Below are positions 1 through 10,570 of a stretch of DNA of 64,000 nucleotides, one piece after another. The notes under the pieces were generated by a model. That model did not search any database. It had not been told where the DNA came from and was given only the letters and a program-made list of their open reading frames with translations. How positions within the stretch are numbered: the first letter of the stretch is position 1; each line of letters opens with the position of its first letter. This DNA comes from Simmondsia chinensis (taxonomy: Eukaryota; Streptophyta; Magnoliopsida; Caryophyllales; Simmondsiaceae), in the NCBI GenBank assembly GCA_018398585.1, contig JAGTTD010000010.1, forward strand, positions 23,321,739 to 23,385,738. The letters are read 5' to 3'. The position numbers and the translations under genes are program-made.

Positions 1-860
1 AGAAAAGGCAAGGAAAATGCTGCAGCCGATGCTTTATCTAGAAAATTTGAGGATGTTGCGCAAGGCTTCTGCAGTGCAACAACCGTGGTGATTCCTTTAT
101 GAATGGAAGAAGTATATAAGTCATATGAAGGTGATTCTTTTGCCCAAGAGTGTGTGGCTGCTAACCTTATGAAAGATGCAGGAAAGATCGACAATGAAGC
201 TGATATTTCAGGGCAGAGGGGTCTGATCAGAATTCATGGCAGATTGTACATTGGTTTTCCAACTGAATTGAGAAATTAGATTATTCAAGCCTCTCATGAT
301 GTAGCTTGGGGAGGTCATGCGGGAGTACAAGGTACTTATCAAAGGATTAAGGCTTACTTTAGTTGGCCAAGCTTGAAGAAGGAAGTAAGTGAGTATGTTA
401 AGGCTTGTGAGGTACGTCAAAAAACCAAGCTTGGATATCATCGTTACAAGGGCCTTCCTCAGCCCCTTCCCATTTCGGATGGAGCATGGATCAACATTAG
501 CATGGATTTCATTGAGGGATTGCCAAGGTCTGAGGGCAAAGAAGTCATATGGGTGGTAGTGGATCGTTTCACCAAATATAGTCACTTCATTGCATTTACC
601 CGACCTGTTGCAGCTAAAAGGTTAGCAAGGATCTTCCTTGACAGCGTATACAAGTTACATGGGTTGCCTCAATCCATTGTTTCGAATCGGGACAAGATCT
701 TCACAAGCAATTTTTGTAGGGAGTTGTTCAAGTTATTGGGTACTACATTGGCACTTAGCTCATCTTATCATCCACAAACGGATGGGCAACCTCAACGTGT
801 TAACCAATGTATTGAACAATATCTTTGAAGTATGGTTTTCACTCAGCCCAGAGAATGGAA
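1..860 (+). pseudogene. Ty3/gypsy pol fragment (element A): RNase H tail and integrase
   Basis: One frame reads from the end of the RNase H/connection region (ADALSRK near base 35) through the integrase zinc-binding segment (HAGVQGTYQ, about 316) and the catalytic core to about 830. Integrase would join retroelement cDNA to host DNA. The first acidic residue is present (SMDFIEG, Asp at 504). The second is Asn (SNRD at 685, usually SDRD), and the Glu position reads Gln (TDGQPQRVNQ, about 790). A zinc-binding Cys is Arg (CEVR, codon 414). Stops at 100, 277 and 826 break the frame. This is a dead copy of the same family as the elements at 15121-20676 and 49839-63303. Its 5' part lies outside the window. 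Confidence 0.9.
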
Positions 861-934
861 TGTTAAGGTTTCAAAGATTGGGCTCTTGAACCTTAACCTT
901 GGTTGGGATAAAGAGAGTATGAGATGAGAAAAGA
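861..934 (-). repeat. LTR end fragment, minus orientation
   Basis: On the minus strand this reads as the last ~70 bp of a gypsy LTR: a pyrimidine-rich stretch, then CCAACCAAGG and a terminal CTTTGAAACCTTAACA. It closely resembles the LTR ends at 42551, 54746 and 59271. It is joined at about 935 to protease sequence of element B, so it probably marks an internal deletion between protease and 3' LTR. A different inserted family is the alternative. Confidence 0.65.
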
Positions 935-2566
935 ATATAGCTCATGCTTCACCTTATTCCCCAACTTGGGATTGACAAAGCTATGTGTGCTCCCACTATC
1001 CACAAGAATGGTAATGGAAGTTTTCCCCGCTTTGCCACCAATGCGTATGGTGTTATGAGCTCCACTCCCGGTAAGAGCCTTCATTGAAATCTCTACCTTA
1101 TCCTCAAACAGCTCATCATGTGATTCAGGCCCGAATTGTCCTCTGCAGAACCTGAGCACTCAGTATCTGATGCAATCTCCACATGAGAACCCCTTGCAGA
1201 CATCAAGAACTTCGGATTGCACCTATGACCCGACTGATATGGCTGATTGCATCTATAACATAGTCGTGTAGATCTCCTGTCCACAGATCGGCCAGATTTG
1301 ATGCTAGATAAGTCCTTTGGATGAGTCTTGTAATTGCTACTCTTGAATTTGCTTTTGTCACTCGAAGACACAAGCGTGGCCTTAATCAACTTAGCTTTGT
1401 TATAGTCTTTGGAGAGAGTCCTTGGCTCAATGGCCTTAACCAAGCTTTTAATTCTTGGCTTCAATCCACTAATAAAGCTTGAACTATAATAAGCTTTGGT
1501 AGAATGTGGATTAATGGCTATCATATTAGCACGCAAATTCTCAAATCTGGTCATGTACTCCTTCACCGTAGATGTTTGACAAACTTTATTAAAGCTATCA
1601 ACAACATCGCTTGAATCCTCTTCACCACACCTCTCACAAAGCTCTTCAACGAATTTGTCCCAAGAAAGATAAGGATTACTCCTCAAGACACCATAAAACC
1701 ATACCTCATGGTCGCCATGAAGATGCACAGCAGCTAGCTCAACTTTTTCCGTCTCATTGATGTTATATAAGTGAAAATACCTTTCACACCCCCTGAACCA
1801 AGACTCAGGCTGTTTTCCCTCAAACGACTCTATTTGTGCCCTTGGCTGCCTATGAGCATGACTTCTGCCACCACATGTAGCATCATAACTCACAGATCTC
1901 TGTTGTTGATACAGATCAGGAGGTCTATTTTTCTGTTCTAGATCATCGGATGCAGTCCTTTGGTGATCGTTCAAGTCAGGTGGCCTGGAATGCAATCCTG
2001 TGCTCTGGCCAAAACATCTGGACTGTCCTGGTCTTGCATTTCGATCAAATGTACCTGCAGCAACCTCAGATACTGAAGGTCAATCATCTGCTGATCTAAT
2101 CTGAACTGAGGGACCGACATCTGGCTGTATCACGGGTGATTTGCCATGCATTCTGTCCAGATTCTCATTTCTGTTCGAATGTATCTGCGGTTGAGCCACA
2201 TTAGCAGGAGGAACGAGCTGACCTGCAGGCTTAAGGATTGCATTGATGGATGCTTCTCCTTGTTTCTTGACCTGATCTTGCAGATTCTCCATCCTGTCCT
2301 CCAATTTGGATAACCGATCATCATTTTTTTTGCTGAATTGATAACTGCATTTGCTGATTTTCCAGATTAATTTGCTGAACCCTCGAGAACCAGCGTTCCT
2401 CTGATTGTAATTGTGAATGATTGATCAATTCCTTCATCTGATCAATCGTGACATACTCCTTTGGAGTGTTCAAACCAGCCACAGCAGCATAAGGCACTTC
2501 CGGTTGAACAGCTGAAGCAACATTGCCTCCACCAACACTCGTTCGTGTCCTAACTCCTTCAGCCAT
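935..2566 (-). pseudogene. Gypsy gag and start of protease (element B)
   Basis: Gag starts most plausibly at the ATG at 2566 (MAEGVRTRTS), like the MAGGVTTRSG start at 15624. The capsid-type region (PESWFRGCERYFHLYN, LSWDKFVEEL, VKEYMTRFENLRA) spans about 1840-1500. A nucleic-acid-binding knuckle, CYRCNQPYQSGHRC, lies at about 1260-1219. After a frame change the protease begins (VEISMKALTGSGAHNTIR) and keeps its active-site DSG (complement of 992-1000). The sequence is cut at about 935. Several stops and frameshifts lie between 2321 and 1995. Gag would build the particle and protease would process it, but this copy lacks RT, RNase H and integrase. Confidence 0.88.
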
Positions 2567-2626
2567 GCTTTGATTCTTTTCCTTTGACTTTGCCAGCTCA
2601 ATTCGAGCAATAGATGAGTAAAACAA

Positions 2627-2638
2627 GCTCTGATACCA
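2627..2638 (-). promoter_or_regulatory. Primer-binding site of element B
   Basis: The complement reads TGGTATCAGAGC, the usual initiator-Met tRNA primer site of plant retroelements, two bases downstream of the LTR end at 2641. It fixes this LTR as the 5' LTR of a minus-strand element. Confidence 0.85.
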
Positions 2639-2640
2639 AT

Positions 2641-3044
2641 TGTTAACTACCAAAACCTAGATTGATAGCTAACCTTGTGAAAGAGAGAGATAAGATGAGA
2701 AAAGAATTGAAAGTAGATGAGAAGTCGAGAAATAGATGAGAAATAGAGAGGATTTTCCAAAAGGAAATCAGGTTATTATTCATTGAATGAAGATATTATA
2801 AGCATTAGATCTATTTATAATAGATCTTGGTACAATGCATCAAAACACACCCAATACTAACCGTTAAAACTAACTTTGGAGCCTTAATCAAGCTAGCCAC
2901 CTCATTTGACCGTTATTGACTTAACTACCTGATTTTGGCGCCAACCGACCAGCAACTAACAATCAAAATACAACTTCAACAGCCCCTAACACATTACAAA
3001 CAATTAAGATCAATTGCAATAGAAAGACTAAATGAATTATAACA
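2641..3044 (-). repeat. 5' LTR of element B
   Basis: Reads TGTTAACTAC at the left edge and AATTATAACA at the right, so on the minus strand it starts TGTTATAATT and ends GTTAACA, the TG...CA form of an LTR. It carries the pyrimidine-rich U5 seen in all LTRs of this family and a TATA-like TATAAATAG on the minus strand near 2813. The primer site follows at once. No matching duplication flanks B (TGGAA before 861, AACTA after 3044), so the junctions with A have been rearranged. Confidence 0.8.
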
Positions 3045-3050
3045 AACTAA

Positions 3051-3216
3051 TGGCATCCTACTGCTGCAACCTGCTGCTGTCAAGGCTCGGAGAGCGTTGC
3101 AGATGGAACATGGTGCGTTGCATGAAGTTTTGGTGCAACGGCATAATTTGGATAAAAGCTTCGTGACTTGGGAGAGCCTCTCATTCTTGAAGAGCCAATT
3201 TCCAAAATTTTCTCCT
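3051..3216 (+). pseudogene. C-terminal end of gypsy pol (element A)
   Basis: The frame ILLLQPAAVKARR...VLVQRHNLDKSFVTWESL...FLKSQFPKFS matches the extreme end of pol in this family. That end is a linker followed by a chromodomain-like segment (compare LLLSRAAILDSR and ASWEELQFMRSQLPTFHS in element C). About 1 kb of pol between base 860 and here is missing, so A and B did not arise as a simple clean insertion. A polypurine tract (about 3234-3248) follows. Confidence 0.75.
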
Positions 3217-3248
3217 TGAGGACAAGGAATTTCTTAAGAGGGAGGGAA

Positions 3249-3595
3249 TGTTATGAATTCTCTTGTTTTGTTCTTAATTGGTCTTGTAATGATTGAGGTA
3301 TTGTTGATTTGTGTTTGAGGGTTGTAATGAGTAGTTAGTTGGTAGCTGGTTTTGGCGCCAATTTTGGTTAAGTGGTGGTTAGAGCTAGTTGTCTTGATTC
3401 AATGTTTCCGATCATGTATAAATAAGTTCTAAACATGTAATTTGATCATTCAATCAATAACAATTAGATTTTCCTTTAGAATTTCTCTCTCTATTTCTCA
3501 TCTCCTTCTCTATTTCTCATCCCCTTCACTTCTCTTCTCATCTCAACTCTTTCTTCTACAAGGTTAACCTTCGATCTTTGAATTGGATGCTAACA
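3249..3595 (+). repeat. 3' LTR of element A
   Basis: Starts TGTTATGAATTC straight after the purine-rich AAGAGGGAGGGAA and ends GATGCTAACA, about 347 bp. It has a TATA-like TATAAATAA at about 3418 and the CT-rich U5 typical of this family. Copia sequence (3596 onward) begins at its right edge, so A was probably inserted in the copia. The matching left duplication would be outside the window. Confidence 0.8.
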
Positions 3596-5700
3596 TAGCA
3601 TGAGACAACTATTGAGAAAGATGATAGATACAATATTATATTAAGCAAGTTCAGTTCAAGAGCTTGTTATTCTCAGGTTGGGGGTCCTCGGAAACAGCCT
3701 CTCTTTAGGGTAGTCCCCTGAAGGGGGAAGGCTGCGTACATCTAACCCCCAGACCTTGCTTAGGCGGGAGCCCTTGGAGGCACTGGGTTTGTTGTTGTTG
3801 TTGTAGTAGTTCAAGAGCGTGTTATATGATGATAGCTTATTTTTTGAACATGAATTGTGGATACAAATATTGATAGCCAATCTCGACAGGATATGATTTG
3901 GACTTGCCTATCAATATCTTTCAATCAGTTTAGAATGGATACATCGAGTAATAAAGATTGCTTGTTGTTTGAACTACTGAAAGTACAGTTTCGTAAAAGG
4001 TGTCAAGAGAACTAAGGGAAAAGTCCACTTAGTGTAAACATCTATATCAGGATTTAGGAACTTCTAAAGGGTAAGAAAAAACATGAGTCAAAATAATTTT
4101 TTCTCATTTATAAATGTTCTTGACAGTTATATTTAAAAGGAATTGCCTTGGAACGTAGATATTGTCGCTGCCAAGACTGAAAGTAGACATGATATGATAT
4201 TTGATATCCTATCTCCTCTAATAGTGACTAGTAGGTAGTTCACTAATGTTATGGCAAATAGGGTTTTTGTAACAGCATTGAGAGATAGTAGAAGTCAGGG
4301 AATGCAGTTTTGTGTTTGAGTATCTATCTTGATGTACTTTAGAAATTTGATTTCTATCCACTATTTTGAAATAGTTTTTTAGTTATTTTTCTGAAAAATA
4401 GACTACTGGTTAAATAAAGAGTGTTTACTACAAAGGGTAGATTGGTAGATGATTGACTTATTTTAATCAAAACTATGTTAATGGCAACTTATTCGTCTAA
4501 TCTGAGCTAAGCTGTATAACCATAAAAAAGAGGAATTTCCTGGTGTGACCATGTAAAAGGGGAATTTCCTGAAGTCTATATAACCTTTAAGTGGCACTTG
4601 ATCTTCGTTCACATTAATCTAGTACGATTAAAAACTAGTTTGATTTGTCTTATGGGATCATTAAGCACTAAAATGGTAAGCAGTAACTGAAACAGTGTTT
4701 AATAGTAAAGGCAGTAAAGCCACTAAGCTATTAGAACTTGTTCATAAAATGTTTATGGACTACTAAAAGTTTAAGTGAGCAGAAGCGAAGAACATTTCAT
4801 AAAATGTTTATGAATGACTACTCAATTAGTTGATATATGGATATACCTATGGAGACTAAATTTTTGAATCATTTTAAAGGTTCAAAGAATTAAAGACTAA
4901 AGTTGGGGATCCGTTAGGTAATTATATCAAGTCACTTTGATCTGATCAAAGTAGAGGTTTCAAGAGAATTCTTATTTTTCCTTACTGCATAGTATTGTAA
5001 GAAAAGATCAAGAATGTGTTATTAAATATGGTCAAATTCATATGATGAGTCACATCTATGTATTAAAAAGTTTGTTATGTAAGAGGTTTTAAAAAATGTT
5101 CTAATAGTACAGTTGATAACTTGTGTTAGATAAATTGAATATATGAGCTACTATGTCGCACCAGTAGGATACAATCTATACTTTAGATGATTTATTAGAT
5201 ACATCCGTAACTAAGTTATTGTCACTCTAAATATATGATAGCTTTTATATAGTAAGAGGATGGTCAAGGTGACCTAATGCATTCATATATTCAGTTTTAA
5301 CGGTTAAGTATGATGGTGAATCTGATCCTTTAGACTATAAGAAAACTCTTTAGTATAAAGATGCAAACCAATTGGTCATGGAAATAAAAGTTAAAGTAAT
5401 TATATTTTAACAAAGTCCGGGAACATATAGGCTGAATAAGGCATTATGTCCATTAGATTAGATTTGAATGAATCTATAAGTATAAAGAGTTCATTGGACG
5501 AGAAGGTTAAGACCTTCTTGGCTATATTAATAGCAGTGGGTTATACCCTATAAGAAGGAATCATCTTTGATGAGACTTTCTAGCCAGATGCTATGCTTAA
5601 GTCCATAAGAATGCTCTTATCTATTTTGTCTTATTGTGATGAAATAAGTAAAGACAATATTTTCTGAATGGTAATGTTGCAAAGGTTATGTATATGTTAC
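3596..5700 (+). pseudogene. Degenerate Ty1/copia pol, upstream half
   Basis: This whole stretch, apart from the 3671-3807 insertion, is a diverged copy of the reverse complement of about 46500-48560, where the copia reading frame is clearer. Coding similarity is recognisable from about 5320: ESDPLDYKKTL then YKDANQ, the segment just before copia RT. At about 5545-5700 RT follows (EGIIFDETF, AMLKSIRMLLSI, NGNVAKVMYM with frame breaks). Between 3808 and 5300 I see only AT-rich decayed sequence with many stops. RT is interrupted at 5700 by the large element and resumes at 13480. Confidence 0.75.
3671..3807 (+). mobile_element. Short retroposon with RTE/SINE-type 3' end and TTG tail
   Basis: A 137-bp insert flanked by 18-bp duplications with one mismatch: AGTTCAAGAGCTTGTTAT (3653-3670) and AGTTCAAGAGCGTGTTAT (3808-3825). 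It ends in a GTTGTTGTTGTTG repeat and contains CCTCGGAAACAGCCTCTCT and AAGGCTGCGTACATC, sequence I recognise as the 3' end shared by plant RTE LINEs and TTG-tailed SINEs. The same segment forms the end of the longer RTE copy at 38160-38297. No tRNA-like A/B boxes are visible, so a severely 5'-truncated LINE is as likely as a SINE. Confidence 0.85.
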
Positions 5701-5784
5701 TATTGGTATACTATAATTGATCAGCCTGCTATGGTAGATGGGTAAATCGGTTACACGAGCAATTATTTGGACAAAAAATTTAAA

Positions 5785-6205
5785 ACAACACAATTCTCCC
5801 AGTAAGGGTAAAACCAATATAATTTTCCCAATATGGGTAAAAACCAACGCAATTTGCCCAGTACGAGTAAAATCAACACAATCTGCCCAGTAGGGGTAAA
5901 ACTAATGTAATTCGCCCAGTACGGGTAGAAACCAATGCAATTCGCCTTGTACGGGTAAAATCAACACAATTCACCCAATAGGGGTCAAATCAACATAATT
6001 CACCCTGTAAAGGTAAAAACCAACACAATTCGTCTAGTACAGGAAAAATCAACGCAATTCGCCAAGTACGAGTAAAATCAACACAATTCACCCGGTAAGG
6101 GCAGGACAATGCAATTCGCCCAGTAAGGGTAATACAACATAATTCGCCCACTAGGATCAAAGTAATGCAATTCGCCCACTTAAACCGACTTAACACAATT
6201 CGCCT
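5785..6205 (+). repeat. 29-bp tandem repeats in LTR U3
   Basis: About 14 diverged copies of a 29-30-bp unit of the form AAYRCAATTCGCCCAGTAC plus GGGTAAAAYC, directly upstream of the TATA box. Copies differ at scattered positions but keep the CAATTCGCCC core. The same array occurs in the other LTR at about 12625-13015. The position fits a multiplied promoter or enhancer module. That role is inference. Confidence 0.85.
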
Positions 6206-6302
6206 ACTGTATCCCCCTAAAACACACTCATAACAAGTACAAAAAGAAAGACTCAAACATACTTATCCAAAAAGTGATACTCATCCAAAAACATCCTTCT
6301 TG

Positions 6303-6310
6303 TATAAAAA
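6303..6310 (+). promoter_or_regulatory. TATA box in LTR
   Basis: TATAAAAA followed by GGGGGCTAC. The second LTR has TATATAAAGG at 13131 followed by GGGGCTAC. The conserved position between the repeat array and the hairpin supports a pol II promoter. Confidence 0.6.
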
Positions 6311-6478
6311 GGGGGCTACAAGCTTCCTTCAAAGGCACTCATTCCCACAATCACCTCTCCGGAGCAATAATCGTTCAAACGCTCCATTCCTCTTGGGCTA
6401 AGTATTTTATCTCTATTATTTCATTTATTACTAGCCCTTATTTGTTATTTCATAAGATTTATACTTGCTTGAGCATCG

Positions 6479-6513
6479 GAGGGGTCCCCCGTGGGCTACT
6501 CCACGGGCCCCTC
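6479..6513 (+). other. GC-rich hairpin in LTR leader
   Basis: GAGGGGTCCCCCGTGG pairs with CCACGGGCCCCTC across a 6-base loop. The second LTR keeps the structure at 13306-13340 despite substitutions. It lies between the TATA box and the primer site, so it would be in the transcript leader or polyadenylation region. Similar GC-rich inverted repeats are familiar in Tat-type LTRs. Confidence 0.55.
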
Positions 6514-6655
6514 TAACCTTTTGTTCGTTCTTGCAGGGAATATCAATTCGGGCGTGTAGCTAGAGCTTGAGTTCAGCTCATCTGAACGAACACCACCTCA
6601 TAAGGAACTCCAAAATGATGAATATGCTCACTGAGCAAACTCATCACAAGCATAA

Positions 6656-6673
6656 TGGCGCCGTCTATGGGAA
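6656..6673 (+). promoter_or_regulatory. Primer-binding site (TGGCGCC type)
   Basis: TGGCGCCGTCTATGGGAA, three bases after the 5' LTR end. The TGGCGCCGT core is shared with Athila/Tat-type primer sites, unlike the initiator-Met sites of the other elements in the window. Confidence 0.75.
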
Positions 6674-6925
6674 GGATCATAAGCTCATGCCTGGCTCGGT
6701 GTTTCTTGTAAGATTCAAATATTTTTAATGTCATTGGAGGTAATTTTCAGTATTTTTTGGGTATTTATCACATTTTTCTATTAAAAATGACCATATTCAA
6801 GCAAAGTAAGTCGAAAAAACTCCCTACTATTCCTTTGAGCACTTTTAAGCATATTCGCTCATACATGCAAAGAGGAATGTTTGAGTTAGTCAAGTATTGT
6901 GACATACTTTTTACCTCTTCCTTAT

Positions 6926-8205
6926 CTTTTCTTTGATCCAAAATTAGAAAAAAAAAATAAAAAATCATAGCTAATAAAACTCTTTAAGAGCTCTGTTTTG
7001 ATATATTTCGATCCATAACTTTTCACAGATTGAAAGTTATGTTCGTTTTAATTTATAAGGTACATTATATAACTACCACCAACAGATTTCGCCTAGTTCA
7101 TCTTTTCACCTCTCTTTCATATTTTCTTTGATCAAAAACTCAAAAACTCATTTTAGTTAATTAACCGTTCAAGAGATTCATTTTAATATATAATTCAATC
7201 CATAACTCTTCATGGATTGAAAGTTATGTTCATTTTAATATACAAGGTATGCTATACAACTACCACCAACAGGATTTGCCCGGTTCGGCTTTTAACCGCC
7301 ATTTCATAATTTCTTTGATTTAAAACTCAAAAAATCATAATAGTTACACACAAATCTTCATGAGCTTCATTTTGACATATAATTTAATTCATAATTCTTC
7401 ACGGATTGAAAGTTATGTTCGTTTTAGTTTACAAGGTATGTTATACGGCTATCACCAACGGGATTCACCCGATTCATCTTTTCACATCCTTTTCATATTA
7501 TATTTGATCCAAAGCCTTAAAATAATATATTTACGTAGAACTATTCAAGAGCTTCATTTTGATATATAACTAAATCCGTAACTCTTAACAAATTAAAAGT
7601 CATCCTTATTTTAAATTTCAAGTTATGTAACCAATACTATTGGAAGTCGCCCGGTTCATCATTTCACATCCTTTTCATGTTCTTTTTGATCTAATCCCTT
7701 AAAAATTATTATACTTACGTAAAAATCTTAAAGATCTTCGTCTTGATAGGTAACTCAATCCGTAATTCTTAACGGATTAAATGTTATCTTTGTTTTAATT
7801 TACAAGGTACGTTACACAACCACCAAATTGGAATTCGCCCAATTCATATTTCCGCATCCTTTTCATATTTTATTTGATCCAAAACTTAAACCCTCATTAT
7901 GGTTACATGGAATACATCCTGAGCTTCATTTTGATAGTTGATTTGGTCAATAACTATTCACGGATTGAAAGTGATACTCATTTCAAATCGAAGGGCCAAG
8001 TTATATAATTGTTACAAGAGGAAACGCCCACTTGATCTTTTCACCCTATTTTTATGTTTTCTTCAATCAAAATCCTTATAAATCACCACAGTTGCATAAA
8101 AGGCTTCAAGAGCTTAACTTTGATAGGTAATTCAATCTATAAACTCCTCATGGATTAAAGGTTATGCCCATCTCAAATCACAAGGTCAAGTTGCATAACC
8201 CAGCA
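6926..8205 (+). repeat. 187-bp tandem repeat array
   Basis: Seven diverged copies. The landmark GGATTGAAAGTTATGTT recurs near 7029, 7215, 7402, 7589, 7771, 7961 and 8151. Each unit has TTTCTTTGATC, an inverted-looking GGATTGAAAG segment and ACAAGGTANGTTA. Unit length is near that of nucleosome-sized plant satellites. No coding frame persists through the array. Confidence 0.85.
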
Positions 8206-9599
8206 AATTCCACCATCCAACGTATTCCCTACCCGGTGTTATCCACAACTAGGTGTCATCCCTAAAACCCGGCATTATCCCTGATGCTTCGCTTATCAAA
8301 TGACAATCACCATCTCAAGCTTCCATAGTCACTCTCGCTAACGATCATCACTTCCACGACGCTCAAGACTAAAACCACCATCTTCTCAAAAGTTACCACC
8401 GCGCGATGCTTCGTTCACCGCATGTGAAGCTTCAAAATCCACCACTGTTATTAGTATTCCCAACACATGTTAGCACCAGCACAACATCTATATCCACCGC
8501 CGCCCTCGGTTGCACAACAGCAACCACAGGCATGCTAGTCGTCACTGGACGTTTGCCACCTACTATGGTCAAACCTTACTCTCTCCTTCAAACCCGAATT
8601 GGGGTCAATTCTTATTATAATCTAGTTTAATTTGACTTTGAAGATTCGTTTTTCTTACTATCTTAATTCAATTTAACACTAAATGGGTCAATTTTTGCTA
8701 TAGTCTCGGTTTACTTGAACCCTAAATGAGCCACATTTGGTTACAATCCTTGTTCAAATCAACTATAAGTGCATCAATTATCATTACGATCCTAGTTTGA
8801 TTCAATCTTGATTTATTCCGATTCTTGAACCTACTTCAAGTTAACTCTAGTTAAGTAAATTTATTGTAATTCTAGTTCGACTAAGCTACACTTCGCCAAA
8901 TCCTTACCCATAAGTCGTCAAATTAACAATTAGGCACGACAATTCTAAATTAAGGGTATCAACGAAACAAGGTCATCGACCCTACCCTTAGTGATTTTGA
9001 AATACAAACGCACATTATCCAACACCATAACATGAGTACAAATCAAAGAGCACATATAAGTTCTGAGTTCTAGAATAGTAAAAGTACTTATAACAAGATG
9101 GCTAAGTTACATGATTCATTCCAAGGACTTTGTTTGGACACTAAAGAGACTTTCTCACTCGCTTGGAACTCACAAGGCACTTCTATTGTCTCTTTCCATC
9201 TATGACTAATCCAATTGCTCCATGCGTTTCTCATTAGCAAATTCTATACATCTATAAGGAAATCACGTGGCAAACAATCCATCAAATGGGAACTTAATAG
9301 GCTGTTATTGCAAAAAAAATACTCGATAGGTGCCAACTTGGCAATTATTGGCCTACAAAGCACTAGCGAGGGCTATGTAGTCAAAAAGATGGAATCTCAC
9401 CATACATGACTTGCTTCACAAGTTGTGCGATATCACCATCTCTTGAAATCAAACGTGGCTGTATGCCAAATACCTTTTGGAAGATACTGTTCATCCTAGC
9501 TAAAGCAAGTCAAATCAAAATTCAAAAATGCGTAGAAGTCAGAAATAATTTCATAAGTATTTGGAGCTGAAAGACTTTGCCTTCATTAGAGATTCCTTA
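8206..9599. other. Non-coding interior of the 7.8-kb element
   Basis: No gene or strong repeat seen. A CA/TC-rich stretch (8200-8560) is followed by loosely repeated phrases such as AATTCAATTT and TAGTTTGATTC (about 8600-8900) and AT-rich sequence. Short frames here have no recognisable motifs and no family resemblance. Confidence 0.5.
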
Positions 9600-10570
9600 T
9601 CCATGGTGGTGTAAATCATTTTAGGGTTGGTGGACTTCATCCCTATTCACAGCCTGAACTTCATTTAAATGGTGATATAAATCATTTTAGGGCTAGCGGA
9701 CTTCGTCCCTATTCACAGCCCGAACATCACTTCAATGGAGATACAAATCATTTTAGGGCTGGGGGATTTTGTCCCTATTTACAGCCCGAACTTCATTTCA
9801 ATGGTGATACAAATCATTTTAGGGCCACGGGGCTTTGCTCCAATACACAGCCTAAACTTCATTTTAATGGTGATACAAATTATTTTATGGCTGAGGGACT
9901 TCGTCCCTATTCATAGCCCAAATTTAATTTCAATGGTGATGTAAATAATTTTTGGGCTAGGCGGCTTCGTCCCTATTCACAGGTCGAACTTCAATTCAAT
10001 GGTGATACAAATCATTTTGGGGCTGGGGCACTTTGTCCCTATTCAAAGCCCAAACTTCATTTCAATAGTGATACAAATCATTTTAGGGCTAGGGGACTTC
10101 ATCCCTATTCACAGCCTGAATTCATTTCAATGGTGATACAAATAATTTTAGGACTAGGAGACTTTGTCCCTATTCACAGCTCAAACCTCATTTCAATGGT
10201 GATATAAATCACTTTAGGGCTTGGGGACTTTGCCTTAGTCATTTCATTAATGGTGGCATAAATCATTTTAGGACTCGGGGACTTATCCTCAGTCATTTCC
10301 TTAACGTCGGCATGAATAATCTTAGGACTGGGGGACTTTGCTTCAGTCTTTTCATTAACGGCGGCATAAATAATTTTAGGACTAGGAGACTTCACCTCAT
10401 TCACTTCTTTAATGTTGGCTTGAAAAATCTTAAGACTGGGGGACTAGGCCCCAATTAATAACTTGGGTTTTCTCATCCTAGCGGTGTAAATTATTTTTGG
10501 GTAAGAGGATTTTGCCTAAATTATTTCTTTATTATGGTGGTATAAATCATTTTAAGACTGGAGAACTTCG
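9600..10570 (+). repeat. 66-bp tandem repeat array
   Basis: About 14 copies of a ~66-bp unit: AATCATTTTAGGGCTGGGGG, ACTTCGTCCCTATTCACAGC, CCGAACTTCATTTCAATGGT, then GATACA. The last copies (from 10200) are shorter and more diverged. A minus-strand frame with KSPSPK-like repeats is just this array read through and is not called as a gene. Confidence 0.88.

Larger units (their letters stand above)
5701..6652 (+). repeat. 5' LTR of the non-coding element
   Basis: Starts TATTGGTATACTATAATTGA (the second LTR has TGTTGGTAAACTATAATTGA) and ends CATCACAAGCA. Order inside: tandem 29-bp repeats (5785-6205), TATA box (6303), GC-rich hairpin (6479-6513), then GGGCGTGTAGCTAGAGCTTGAG shared with the other LTR. 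The starting TG has mutated to TA. Confidence 0.88.

Noticed and set aside
3653..3807. The 3671 insert as a canonical tRNA-type SINE
   Set aside because: No A or B box is visible within its 137 bp. It is called only as an RTE/SINE-type 3' end.
5785..6205. Regular 29-bp repeats resembling a CRISPR array
   Set aside because: Units are contiguous, diverged and without spacers, and lie inside a plant LTR.
10174..10404. Minus-strand frame with repeated KSPSPKII peptide
   Set aside because: It is the 66-bp tandem array read in reverse. The repeat length is divisible by three, which keeps the frame open without selection.
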